From assembly GCA_024643795.1 (NCBI GenBank), contig JAHEMF010000012.1, positions 1 to 56,613 on the forward strand: a stretch of 56,613 nt of DNA, written 5' to 3'. Both the position numbers and the translations under genes were made by a program. This document shows positions 47,187-56,023 of this stretch, one piece after another. The stretch comes from Bacteroidota bacterium. GTDB lineage: Bacteria > Bacteroidota > Bacteroidia > AKYH767-A > OLB10. The notes beneath the pieces were generated by a model. That model searched no databases, was not told the origin of the DNA, and worked only from the letters and a program-made list of their open reading frames with translations. Every line of letters starts with the position of its first letter. Within the stretch, counting starts at the first letter, position 1.

Positions 47187-47330
47187 CTATCTGGGCACAT
47201 CATCATTTTCGTCATAAGAATCGGGTTCCTGACGAGGAGGAATGGTGAGTACGCGATAAAAAAAGTAGCCGGTGATAGAGATCACAGTGATCTGTACAAT
47301 AACCATTAGTATGAGTGCAGTGGTATTCAT
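47187..47330 (-). CDS. MetS-like small subunit of NSS transporter
   Basis: A 47-residue protein read by hand (MNTTALILMVIVQITVISI...). One membrane helix at about 5-27, then a short charged tail (PRQEPDSYDENDDVPR). Its ATG overlaps the stop of the large symporter gene (TAATG), implying translational coupling. Size, topology and position fit the methionine/alanine importer small subunit family (MetS of Corynebacterium MetPS), which is required for transport by its large partner. Confidence 0.85.
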   Translation of the reverse strand: MNTTALILMVIVQITVISITGYFFYRVLTIPPRQEPDSYDENDDVPR

Positions 47331-48988
47331 TAGGTAATTCTCCCTTCTGCCTTACGGCGTTTATATGCAAGGTACACTAAAAATGACAGTCCGATGAACA
47401 GTGCCAGCAATATGAATCGTGCCAATGAAACATAGAACATTTTATCTTCAAGGGCTGTTATGATTGCAGGATCAGTTGCTGCGGTGATCTGTTCTTTTAA
47501 TCCGGTATTGGTTATTTGTTTAATGATGGAGCTATTGTCAAGCTCCCATCCATTGTTCAGGGCATTTACCCAATCATTATTTTTTGGAGTGACTAATGAC
47601 CCTACAAAAACAAATAACAACAGAAGCGGTGTGACCCACTTGATTATATATTTATAGATGAGAGGTACTTTAATGTCGCCTCCTTCATTGATCTCTTTCC
47701 AGCCTTTATCCATACCGAATATCCAGGCGAACAATATGGTTTCTGCCAATGCAAATACTACCAGCGATACGGTACCAGCCCAGTAATCATATTCATCAAA
47801 AACTCCTTGTTGATAGAAGAATACCGTAGGTAAGCCCAGCGCAAGAACTACTGCTCCAAATGTCCATGCTCCCTTATTCCTGCTAAATCCAAATTCATCA
47901 CGCATAAAGCCCATCCATGGTGTACCCATAGCCAGCGATGAGGTTATGCCTGCAAAAAACAGCAGTCCGAACCACATTACACCGGCAAAAACAGATAGAG
48001 CGGGTCCCCATTGCTGAAAGAGATACGGCATGGTTTGAAATGCCATTCCAAATCCTGCATTTTCTTTTAGCCAGTCAACGCCAAGATATCCGGCAGCAAT
48101 TGGTATTACTATAAGGCTTCCCAATACTACTTCAACAAATTCATTCATGAATCCGGCAGAAACAGCATTGAGAGCTATGTCATCACGCGACCGCACATAC
48201 GATGCATAACATTGAACGGTTCCCATGCCTACTGAAAGTGTAAAGAATATCTGTCCGGCCGCAGCCAGCCAAACTTTTGGGTTGGTAAGTGAATCAAACT
48301 GCGGAGTCCATAAAAAGTTAAGTCCTTCAAAAGCGTTGGCATCAGGGTGTTCCGGAGTAGCACCACTGTCACCCAGAGTTAAGCCGCGTATGGCAAGTAC
48401 TATTCCGAATAATATAAGTAGTGGCATCCCAATTTTTGCAGCTCGTTCTACGCCGTGTAACCCTCTTGATAATATAAATGTGTTGAGCGCCAGACAAAAA
48501 ACATAAAATATCACTGCTTCGTAAGGTATGCCTGTTGTTGAATGTGATACGTCAATATATCGTGTAAAAAAATCTGCCACCTGTCCCTGGTTAAGGCCGC
48601 TGAATGTTCCGGAAATGGAATGGTACACATAAGCCATGGTCCAGCTTTCGATGTAGCAATAATATGCAGCTACAGCTACGTTGGTGAATATTCCAAAAAC
48701 GCCAATGTATTTCCAGAATTGACGCTTATCCATTGAGTCGAGTACGAACGGAGTAGAATGGTGGCCTGATTTTCCTCCAAATCTTCCGGATGACCATTCG
48801 ATCCAAAGTAATGGAATACCCATTAACAGGAAGCAAACCAGGTATGGGATGATGAAAGCCCCACCGCCATTATTTACTGCCTGAACAGGAAATCGAAGAA
48901 AATTTCCGAGTCCAACTGCGTTCCCTGCCATAGCAAGGATCAACCCTACCCGGGAGCCCCAGGAGTCACTGGATGTACTGTTAGACAT
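47330..48988 (-). CDS. Neurotransmitter:sodium symporter family transporter (MetP-like)
   Basis: 552 residues, about 12 membrane helices, inner membrane. TM1 has the sodium/substrate-site sequence GLILAMAGNAVGLGNFLRFP; GGGAFIIPYLVCFLLMGIPLLWIEWSSGRFGG follows, all typical of the NSS (SLC6/LeuT) fold. Imports an amino acid with Na+. The overlapping MetS-like gene points to methionine or alanine/branched-chain substrates, as in MetPS; this is inferred from context. A 13-bp direct repeat about 100 bp upstream may be regulatory. Confidence 0.92.
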   Translation of the reverse strand: MSNSTSSDSWGSRVGLILAMAGNAVGLGNFLRFPVQAVNNGGGAFIIPYLVCFLLMGIPLLWIEWSSGRFGGKSGHHSTPFVLDSMDKRQFWKYIGVFGIFTNVAVAAYYCYIESWTMAYVYHSISGTFSGLNQGQVADFFTRYIDVSHSTTGIPYEAVIFYVFCLALNTFILSRGLHGVERAAKIGMPLLILFGIVLAIRGLTLGDSGATPEHPDANAFEGLNFLWTPQFDSLTNPKVWLAAAGQIFFTLSVGMGTVQCYASYVRSRDDIALNAVSAGFMNEFVEVVLGSLIVIPIAAGYLGVDWLKENAGFGMAFQTMPYLFQQWGPALSVFAGVMWFGLLFFAGITSSLAMGTPWMGFMRDEFGFSRNKGAWTFGAVVLALGLPTVFFYQQGVFDEYDYWAGTVSLVVFALAETILFAWIFGMDKGWKEINEGGDIKVPLIYKYIIKWVTPLLLLFVFVGSLVTPKNNDWVNALNNGWELDNSSIIKQITNTGLKEQITAATDPAIITALEDKMFYVSLARFILLALFIGLSFLVYLAYKRRKAEGRIT

Positions 48989-49086
48989 GCTTGGGATTTT
49001 GGTTGTGTATCACTAACAAATTGAAAATGAATAACAATTGTCTGAAAATTTATTGGAAAATCAAAATTGAAGGGAGTAATATACAT

Positions 49087-49123
49087 ATATGCATGATAGC
49101 CAACCTGATGATATGCATGATAG
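49087..49123. promoter_or_regulatory. Direct repeat upstream of NSS transporter
   Basis: ATATGCATGATAG occurs at 49087-49099 and again at 49111-49123, period 24 bp. Each half contains the palindrome ATGCAT. It lies 99-135 bp upstream of the transporter start and could bind a regulator; no match to a known operator. Confidence 0.4.
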
Positions 49124-49149
49124 TTCAATATATATCCTGGCCAGCCAAA

Positions 49150-49205
49150 TAGCCCCGATTGAGCTGAGCTCCTGCGAAGTGAAAGCGGGACCAAACAATG
49201 CCACA
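49150..49205 (+). repeat. Intergenic palindromic repeat, copy C
   Basis: Third copy of the element: TAGCCCCGATTGA, CTGAGCTCCTGCGA, GAAAGCGGGACC, ending TGCCACA. It is just past the 3' end of the minus-strand OmpA gene and is oriented opposite to it. Confidence 0.8.
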
Positions 49206-49244
49206 AGGCACATTTGATCCCGCTTCCAATTAATTGGAATATAG

Positions 49245-51488
49245 TTATTCTATCACTTTAAATTCTACCCGGCGGTTCTTGGCTCTTCCTGCAGCAGTTG
49301 CATTAGTGTCTACCGGTTTTTCTTCACCATAACCGGCGGTATTGATCCTTGAAGGATCCACACCTTTATCAACCAGATATTGTTTGGCAGAATCGGCACG
49401 TTTTTCTGACAGTGTTTTGTTGGATGCTGCCGAACCAACAGAATCGGTATGGCCATCGATCTGCAACCTGAATGAGGTTTTGCGCTTCATAAGTTCAGCA
49501 AGATCGTTGAGTGAAGCAAATGAAGATTCTTTGATAACGGCTTTACCTGTTTCGAACTGCAGATTTTCAAACACTTTATCAATTATCTGTTGTTCTTCAA
49601 GCGTTAACAATTCCAGTTGAGGAGCGGGCTTGGCCTCAGGACAACCTTTGTTGGCGATAGGTCCAATTTGTGTTGGGCAATCATCATCAGGATCGGGCAA
49701 ACCGTCGCCATCTGAATCAGGGCAACCCTGGAATTCTGCCAAACCTTTGGTAGTAGGACAGCGATCTTCGGAATCCATAATTCCATCCAGATCAGTGTCG
49801 GGGCAGCCATTGAATTCTGCTATACCGGCAACATCAGGACAATCATCTTCCGGATCAATGAATCCGTCACCATCTGTATCAGGGCAACCTTGAAATTCAA
49901 CCAGTCCGGGAGTGTCAGGACAGTTGTCTGTTGCGTCAGGAACGTCATCGCCATCACGGTCGGGGCACCCTTCAAATTTCCAGATGCCGGGGGTATCCGG
50001 GCATTTATCTTTTGCATCCGAAACCATATCTCCATCGCGATCGGATGGCTTTTCTTTATGGATGGCATATTTAAGTGCGAAATAAAAGTCCATGCCATCC
50101 AGATCATTCAATCCTAACATTGTGCCTAAACGATCGGAACCTATAACAAGGGTTCCAATTCGCGCTGCCAAGCCTACACGCATTATATCGTTGTTGTAAT
50201 TATAATATGAAATGGGCATGCTCACATCCAGCCATTTGGTTTCGTAACGTGGTGTAATGGCTACCACGGTTGACCTGTCAACACCGGGTTTGTCAGGCTG
50301 GAACCCTTGCATATAGCTGGCATTTACATACCACTTTTTGTATGCATTCCAATCTACATTAAGGTTGAGGCCCATAGGCAACATCATTTTGAAATTATCA
50401 TCTCTGAATGAGGCCGAACTGTCGCCGTAAAATACATAGCTCATAGACTCATCCCAGTCGGGATTATCATCAAACTCGTCATTGATGTAATTATAATAAA
50501 AGGCACTATCGGTGGTTTCCACATGATACACTCCTGAATTTTCATCAAACTTTATTTGTCCGAAATCGACCAATGACAACCCGAATCTCCATTTATATTT
50601 ATTCACTTCAGGGTTTTCCCTCATCTCACCATCCATTTTGTATTGCCAGTGCGAGGGGTCATGACGGATTTCATAGGTAAAGCCTATATCAGCCCCGAAT
50701 CCTTGACCGTTCACCAGATCTCCGTATCCACCTACATCATCAAACACATTATAGCTCACTCTTCCATAATCCATGTAGGATGGTTGGTCCGGTGTGCCGA
50801 TGAAAACCATATCGGTGTCATTAAGGACATTGTAAGTTAGGTTGGCATTTTTTGTATAGCCGGCAGAAACTCCCTGAAGGTATTTCAATGTTACACCTGC
50901 CGAGAAAGAATTCTTTTCATTTTTACTAAAGGTTCGTGCATATGTAAATCCGTATTCTAGCCATGCAACCATATTCAGTTCAAATGAATTTGCCTTGAAT
51001 GTTTGATTGTGTAGTTCATCATATCCTAATCCTTCGCTTGCGAATTTTGATGCATGACCTTCGGCATTGCGAATACTTTGTGCAGTGCGTGCTTTCCATG
51101 TAAATGCGAAGTGGTGTTCATTTTTTATATTGAACATTACAGATGGCAACATGACGGATGTCATACTGCTTAAGTTGTACAGGTCATTTACATTATTGAT
51201 CTCAAAAACATCTGAATAGCCGTTGTTTGTTGCGTTGTCGGCTATTTTACCAAAGCCGAAGAAATTCAATTTTTCTTTGGGGATGTACAAAAAGTCATTT
51301 TCAAAAGTGATGCCGGCGCCAATGACATTGATATCAATGCTATAACGTGAACCGGCAATGAATGACGGGTTAAGTCCAATGGCATGTAGTCCTGCGTAGT
51401 TGGAGGGTCTTATGCCTAACATTTCCTGTGCATTGGAGGTGGAAGAAATCAAGATCAGAACCACCAGCAACTGGGTCAGCTTTTTCAT
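49245..51488 (-). CDS. OmpA-family protein with TSP3 repeats and DUF5723-like barrel
   Basis: 747 residues from ATG 51488 (MKKLTQLLVVLILISSTSNAQ signal peptide; the ATG at 51557 adds 23 residues before it). Residues 25-460 look like an outer-membrane beta barrel of the DUF5723 type. Then five thrombospondin type 3 calcium-binding repeats (about 480-620, D.DGDG..D..D.CP) and a C-terminal OmpA domain (about 640-747) with LQIDGHTDSVGSAASNKTLSEKRADSAKQYL and NRRVEFKV, which binds peptidoglycan. Probably ties the outer membrane to the cell wall. Confidence 0.9.
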   Translation of the reverse strand: MKKLTQLLVVLILISSTSNAQEMLGIRPSNYAGLHAIGLNPSFIAGSRYSIDINVIGAGITFENDFLYIPKEKLNFFGFGKIADNATNNGYSDVFEINNVNDLYNLSSMTSVMLPSVMFNIKNEHHFAFTWKARTAQSIRNAEGHASKFASEGLGYDELHNQTFKANSFELNMVAWLEYGFTYARTFSKNEKNSFSAGVTLKYLQGVSAGYTKNANLTYNVLNDTDMVFIGTPDQPSYMDYGRVSYNVFDDVGGYGDLVNGQGFGADIGFTYEIRHDPSHWQYKMDGEMRENPEVNKYKWRFGLSLVDFGQIKFDENSGVYHVETTDSAFYYNYINDEFDDNPDWDESMSYVFYGDSSASFRDDNFKMMLPMGLNLNVDWNAYKKWYVNASYMQGFQPDKPGVDRSTVVAITPRYETKWLDVSMPISYYNYNNDIMRVGLAARIGTLVIGSDRLGTMLGLNDLDGMDFYFALKYAIHKEKPSDRDGDMVSDAKDKCPDTPGIWKFEGCPDRDGDDVPDATDNCPDTPGLVEFQGCPDTDGDGFIDPEDDCPDVAGIAEFNGCPDTDLDGIMDSEDRCPTTKGLAEFQGCPDSDGDGLPDPDDDCPTQIGPIANKGCPEAKPAPQLELLTLEEQQIIDKVFENLQFETGKAVIKESSFASLNDLAELMKRKTSFRLQIDGHTDSVGSAASNKTLSEKRADSAKQYLVDKGVDPSRINTAGYGEEKPVDTNATAAGRAKNRRVEFKVIE
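49640..50050 (-). repeat. Five tandem TSP3-type coding repeats
   Basis: In-frame units of about 31 codons encoding aspartate-rich calcium-binding motifs (such as DTDGDGFIDPEDDCPD) in the OmpA-family gene. They create mirror open frames on the plus strand. Confidence 0.8.
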
Positions 51489-51656
51489 AGTGTGTGTTGT
51501 AAGTGTTATTAAAAATATGGGTCTATTGAAATTAGACAAGATTTTTTTAATTACCAAATATTTTGGATGTTAATAGAAATAGTGAACTCGAATCGAATAA
51601 AAAGTTGAGAATACCTATTTTAGCAAACCTTACTTAACAAAGAAATAAATGAATCG

Positions 51657-52961
51657 ATGGATGTGAATCAACAAGAATTACAAGTAAGTATTAGCCTAAA
51701 TGTTCGGGGCATTGAGCCTTCGGCAACACTTGAGATCAATGAGCGCAGTAAGCGTCTTGAGGCTCAGGGCAAAAAAATGTATAGAATGGGGCTAGGCCAA
51801 TCACCATTCCCTGTGCCCAATCAGGTTGTGGAAGCACTGAAGATAAATGCTCACCGTAAAGATTATCTGGATGTGAAAGGATTGTTACCATTAAGAAATG
51901 CGGTTGCAGGTTTTCACGAGAACAAGGATTCAGCAATTTTTGATCCGGGCAATATTTTGATTGGTCCCGGATCGAAGGAGTTGATGTTTTTACTTATGCT
52001 TACATTTTATGGTGAGATCATACTGCCGTCGCCATCCTGGGTTTCTTATCATCCTCAGGCGAAGATCATTGGAAGGCCGGTTACTTTTATTGAGACAACG
52101 TATGAATCGAAATGGAAGATCATGGCTGAAGATCTGGAACGGTTGATACATTCACAGAATGATCAAAGTCGTCCAAGGGTTGTGGTTATAAACTACCCCG
52201 CCAACCCCGACGGTATGTCATATAATGAAACTGAGTTGAGAGATCTGGCAGATGTAGGCAGAAAGCATGGGGTAATATTTTTATCGGATGAGATATATGG
52301 CATGCTGAATTTTGAAGGACAGCATTTATCCCTCGCACGTTATTATCCGGAGGGTACCATCATTAGTTCAGGTTTGTCAAAATGGTGTGGTGCAGGTGGA
52401 TGGCGTTTGGGAACTTTCAGTTTTCCTTCTACTCTTTCACGATTGATGGAAACCATGTCGGCAGTAGCAAGTGAAACTTATACTTCCGTTTCTGCACCTA
52501 TTCAGTATGCTGCTATAAGAGCTTTTGAATGTGGGATAAACATTGAGCGTTATTTGTGGAGGGTGCGTAAGATCCTTAAGGCATTAACAACGCGTTGTGT
52601 AGAGATTCTAAGAGCAGGTGATGTTAAGGTACACATGCCTGATGGAGCCTTCTATTTATTCATAGATCTTTCACATTACAAAGACAGCTTCGCCAACAGA
52701 GGTATTACTAATGGAGTTGACCTGTGTAATAAGTTGTTGGACGATACCGGAGTTGCCATACTTCCTGGAGCATTTTTTAATCGTAGTCGTGAAGAACTTA
52801 CTGCCCGGTTGGCACTTGTGAACTTTGACGGCGCCAAAGCATTGGCCAAGGTAGAAACCATTTCCATGGACCAGCCGTTGCCTGATAATTTTCTGGAATT
52901 TTATTGCGGCGACACTCTTGAAGCGGTGCGTAAGATTGTTGAGTGGAGTAAGATGAAGTAA
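51657..52961 (+). CDS. PLP-dependent aminotransferase, class I/II
   Basis: 434 residues, fold-type I. The PLP lysine is Lys242 in SGLSKWCGAGGWRLG; NYPANPDGMSYN carries the conserved Asn, and FLSDEIYGMLNF the Asp/Tyr pair. The start at 51657 is the first usable ATG (a neighbouring ATG at 51649 reads into a stop). Most similar by eye to aspartate/aromatic aminotransferase-type enzymes; the amino donor is unknown. The decarboxylase gene follows by 28 nt on the same strand, so a two-step amino-acid conversion is possible. Confidence 0.9.
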   Translation: MDVNQQELQVSISLNVRGIEPSATLEINERSKRLEAQGKKMYRMGLGQSPFPVPNQVVEALKINAHRKDYLDVKGLLPLRNAVAGFHENKDSAIFDPGNILIGPGSKELMFLLMLTFYGEIILPSPSWVSYHPQAKIIGRPVTFIETTYESKWKIMAEDLERLIHSQNDQSRPRVVVINYPANPDGMSYNETELRDLADVGRKHGVIFLSDEIYGMLNFEGQHLSLARYYPEGTIISSGLSKWCGAGGWRLGTFSFPSTLSRLMETMSAVASETYTSVSAPIQYAAIRAFECGINIERYLWRVRKILKALTTRCVEILRAGDVKVHMPDGAFYLFIDLSHYKDSFANRGITNGVDLCNKLLDDTGVAILPGAFFNRSREELTARLALVNFDGAKALAKVETISMDQPLPDNFLEFYCGDTLEAVRKIVEWSKMK

Positions 52962-52989
52962 GTGTGTTCATTACTCAAAAGCTATAAGG

Positions 52990-54468
52990 ATGAAAAGCAG
53001 AAGCGTGCCAATTGATATTAGTTCTGATGATTTCAGAAAATTAGGCCATAAGCTAGTGGATGATATAGCAGAATTTATTGAGAACATTCATAAGCTGCCG
53101 GTCACAAAAGGAGAATTACCTACAAATCTGAATCAACTTGTTGGAAGTAAAACACTGCCCGACAAAGGTGTCCCTGTAGAGGATATTATTGACAAGAGTA
53201 CCAAGTTGTTGTTCGAACATAGTTTATTGAACGGCCATCCTAAATTTTTAGGATACATCACTTCATCGGCGGCACCTGTTGGTGCACTTGCTGATCTTTT
53301 GGCGGCATCGGTAAACCCAAATTGCGGAGCACAAATATTAAGCCCTATAGCTACAGAGATAGAAAAACAAACCATTGGTTGGCTTGCTGAATTTATTGGT
53401 GTTCCGTCGAACTTTGATGGGGTTCTGGTTAGTGGTGGTAACATAGCCAACATCACCGGATTCCTTACAGGCTTTATTAATAAGGCTCCTGCCGGATTAA
53501 AAAAAGAAGGCATGTCGTCGGTCAAAGGTAAAATGATAGTTTACTGTTCCAGGACCACCCACACCTGGGTTGAAAAGGCGGCCACTTTAACCGGTGTTGG
53601 AAGTAATAACATTCGATGGATTCCCACTGACAGTTCCAATGTTATGAATAATCAAAAACTGAAAGAAAGTATTCAGTCAGACATTGCTCAAGGTTCGCGG
53701 CCTGTAATGGTTGTTGGTACGGCGGGTGATGTAAGTACCGGGGCTGTTGATGATCTTAAAGGAATAGCGCAAATATGTAACGATTTTGGTTTATGGTTTC
53801 ATGTGGACGGAGCTTATGGTATACCCGCAGCCGTTATACCTGAATTATCGCCGTTGTTTGAGGGCATAGCACATGCAGATTCGATCGCCCTTGATCCTCA
53901 TAAATGGTTATACAGTCCGCTCGAAGCCGGGTGTACTTTAGTTAAAGATCCTCTTAACCTAATGCGGGCTTTCAGCTCACACCCCGAATATTATAATTTC
54001 GGCAACGATGAGATCGGAGTTTCTAAGAACTATTATGAGTATGGGCTGCAGAACTCTCGCGGCTTCAGGGCATTGAAAGTTTGGATGGCGCTGCAGCAGG
54101 CTGGGAAATCCGGATACATTAAAATGATAGGTGATGATATTGAGCTGTCAAAGTATTTTTACAAGCTGGCGGATGAACATAAAGAGCTGATAGCAGTTTC
54201 TCAGAACCTGAGCATTACCACCTTGCAATATATACCGGACGGATATGATAGCAATACCCAGGGATCTCTTGATTACTTGAATGAGTTGAATGAAAAGTTA
54301 TTGAATGTGCTTCAAAAGAATGGTGAGGTGTTCTTGTCAAACGCACTTGTCAATGATCGTTATTGCTTGAGAGGGTGTATTGTGAATTTCAGAACTACCG
54401 AAAAAGATATTGAAGAGATCATAAAGATCATTGTCAGGGAAGGAAGAAAAGTGCATGGTAATAAGTAG
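52990..54468 (+). CDS. Group II PLP-dependent amino-acid decarboxylase
   Basis: 492 residues. PLP lysine is Lys305 in DPHKWLYSPLEAGC; HVDGAYGIPA holds the Asp that pairs with the PLP nitrogen and VSGGNIANITGFL the phosphate-binding serine/glycine loop. N-terminal FRKLGHKLVDDIAEFIENI is as in aromatic-L-amino-acid and related decarboxylases. The usual NPHKW is DPHKW here, seen in bacterial relatives of unclear substrate. Probably co-expressed with the aminotransferase. Ends 4 nt before the convergent LolA-like gene. Confidence 0.9.
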   Translation: MKSRSVPIDISSDDFRKLGHKLVDDIAEFIENIHKLPVTKGELPTNLNQLVGSKTLPDKGVPVEDIIDKSTKLLFEHSLLNGHPKFLGYITSSAAPVGALADLLAASVNPNCGAQILSPIATEIEKQTIGWLAEFIGVPSNFDGVLVSGGNIANITGFLTGFINKAPAGLKKEGMSSVKGKMIVYCSRTTHTWVEKAATLTGVGSNNIRWIPTDSSNVMNNQKLKESIQSDIAQGSRPVMVVGTAGDVSTGAVDDLKGIAQICNDFGLWFHVDGAYGIPAAVIPELSPLFEGIAHADSIALDPHKWLYSPLEAGCTLVKDPLNLMRAFSSHPEYYNFGNDEIGVSKNYYEYGLQNSRGFRALKVWMALQQAGKSGYIKMIGDDIELSKYFYKLADEHKELIAVSQNLSITTLQYIPDGYDSNTQGSLDYLNELNEKLLNVLQKNGEVFLSNALVNDRYCLRGCIVNFRTTEKDIEEIIKIIVREGRKVHGNK

Positions 54469-54472
54469 CCTT

Positions 54473-55186
54473 TCAATCACCTTTTCCTTTAAAATACTGT
54501 AAAGCCTTACCCTGGTTAACAATATAATCTGAGTAAAATATAGTGACAGTACCCCGGGTGTTTTTGGGTTTGGGATCTTTAGGTCTTTCACTTTCAAAGT
54601 CGCCTGTAAGTCCAAGTGGGATCTCATTTTTTCTGAGGTCGAAATCAAAAATTATCTTTTCAGGTAATTCATAGCCACTATAAAGTTTCCCGTAACTGAA
54701 TTGCATGACAAATGTGCCTTCATTTCTGGTGGTTGATTCCAGTTTTCTGATGATGTTTTTTACAGGATCTATCCACAAGGTGCTGATGAGTATATCCGAG
54801 TCATCGGATTGTGGTATCACCTTCACAACTTCTGTGTTGTGCCCGTCAACCACTTCTTTCTTTATCCAGATGGGCGTGAAACCACCTTCAAGTAATTGAT
54901 TTGGTGAAAAGTTCATCCCCCTTTTAGGTAGCAAAGAAAACCCCTTGGTCTTTACTTTAATATGGTCCGGTTGCATGAACCATATAGTTCCTGTTTTGTC
55001 CGGGATCTTTACAAAGTCAACATCAATCTTTATGGAAACAGCGGCTTCATACTCTTTCACTTTCTGAAACTTCTCACGAACATTTTTGATAAGCAGATCA
55101 GCATCCTGACCGCTGGCACCGAAATCGAATAACAGCATGCAGGTGAGAGCTGAAAAAAGGATCTTATATGTGCGTTTTTGGTTCAT
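54473..55186 (-). CDS. LolA-like periplasmic protein
   Basis: 237 residues. Signal peptide ends around FGASGQ. The mature part has the LolA/LolB-type half-barrel pattern: DLLIKNVREKFQKVKEYEAAVSIKID, KTGTIWFMQPDHIKVKTKGFSLLP, and STLWIDPVKNIIRKLESTTRNEGTFVMQFSYGKL. Such proteins carry lipid or lipoprotein across the periplasm. Its start overlaps the ABC permease stop by 4 nt (ATGA), so it is translated with the transporter and may act with it rather than in general lipoprotein sorting. Confidence 0.85.
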   Translation of the reverse strand: MNQKRTYKILFSALTCMLLFDFGASGQDADLLIKNVREKFQKVKEYEAAVSIKIDVDFVKIPDKTGTIWFMQPDHIKVKTKGFSLLPKRGMNFSPNQLLEGGFTPIWIKKEVVDGHNTEVVKVIPQSDDSDILISTLWIDPVKNIIRKLESTTRNEGTFVMQFSYGKLYSGYELPEKIIFDFDLRKNEIPLGLTGDFESERPKDPKPKNTRGTVTIFYSDYIVNQGKALQYFKGKGD

Positions 55187-56022
55187 GTAAGTATATCCTT
55201 TCTCCTAAAAGTTATAATGGTGGCCGACAAAAAGATACCAATGTGAAACAGCAAAACCCAAATGGAATTAAGGATCTTGTTATAATCAACAGGGTCTTCA
55301 AAAAAGAGTTTCCAACTACCAAGATAATTGGTGAATAGGAATGGTTTAACTACTCTGAAAATACTGAGGTCTATGGCCGAAATAATGATGAAGGCAATGA
55401 TTATGGTCATTGTAAGCATGATGGGGCCAATTGAATTGTCGGCGAAAGCCGAAAGCATGGTTGACAAGGCTGCTACTGTCCACATAGCTACCAACCCATA
55501 TGCGAATGCACAAACCAGTCGCCACAGTACATCATTTTCGGCAAAGATGAAGATGGTGTTCTTGATCACCACCAGGTCTCCGGTTCCCATGACCAGCACA
55601 CCCATAGTTATGCTAAGCACAGCCATCCAGGCAATGAGCAGCGACGTATAAATAATTCCGGCAGTAAATTTTGCAAGGATTAGTTTTACCCTGCTTACCG
55701 GACGGGTAAGTATCATCCTGAATGTTCCTGATGCGGCCTCTCCTGCAAGGAGATCACCTGTTACCAGTGTAACAAGAAATGGGATATGTACATATAACGT
55801 TATAAGTATAATGTAAGTGGCCAGGTATCCGTTCAGTAATTCACCCTGGAAGCTGAACGCTTCTTTTAAATTCTGTAAGCTGAACTCCAGATATGTTTCG
55901 CCATCAATGTACAATGCTATTTGAATCAGCGGGATCAGCAGCGTAATTGCAGCAAAACCTATGTAGGTGCGGACCCGGCTAAAGATCTTGAACAACTCAA
56001 TTTTAACAGTGGTCCAGTACAT
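55183..56022 (-). CDS. ABC-2 type transporter permease
   Basis: 279 residues, six membrane helices. Starts MYWTTVKIELFKIFSRVRTYIGF and has GDLLAGEAASGTFRMILTRPVSRVKLILAKF, the cytoplasmic/gating region typical of NosY/ABC-2 permeases. The ATPase gene ends one base upstream, and the LolA-like gene overlaps its stop. Substrate unknown. Confidence 0.92.
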   Translation of the reverse strand: MYWTTVKIELFKIFSRVRTYIGFAAITLLIPLIQIALYIDGETYLEFSLQNLKEAFSFQGELLNGYLATYIILITLYVHIPFLVTLVTGDLLAGEAASGTFRMILTRPVSRVKLILAKFTAGIIYTSLLIAWMAVLSITMGVLVMGTGDLVVIKNTIFIFAENDVLWRLVCAFAYGLVAMWTVAALSTMLSAFADNSIGPIMLTMTIIIAFIIISAIDLSIFRVVKPFLFTNYLGSWKLFFEDPVDYNKILNSIWVLLFHIGIFLSATIITFRRKDILT

Positions 56023-56023
56023 C

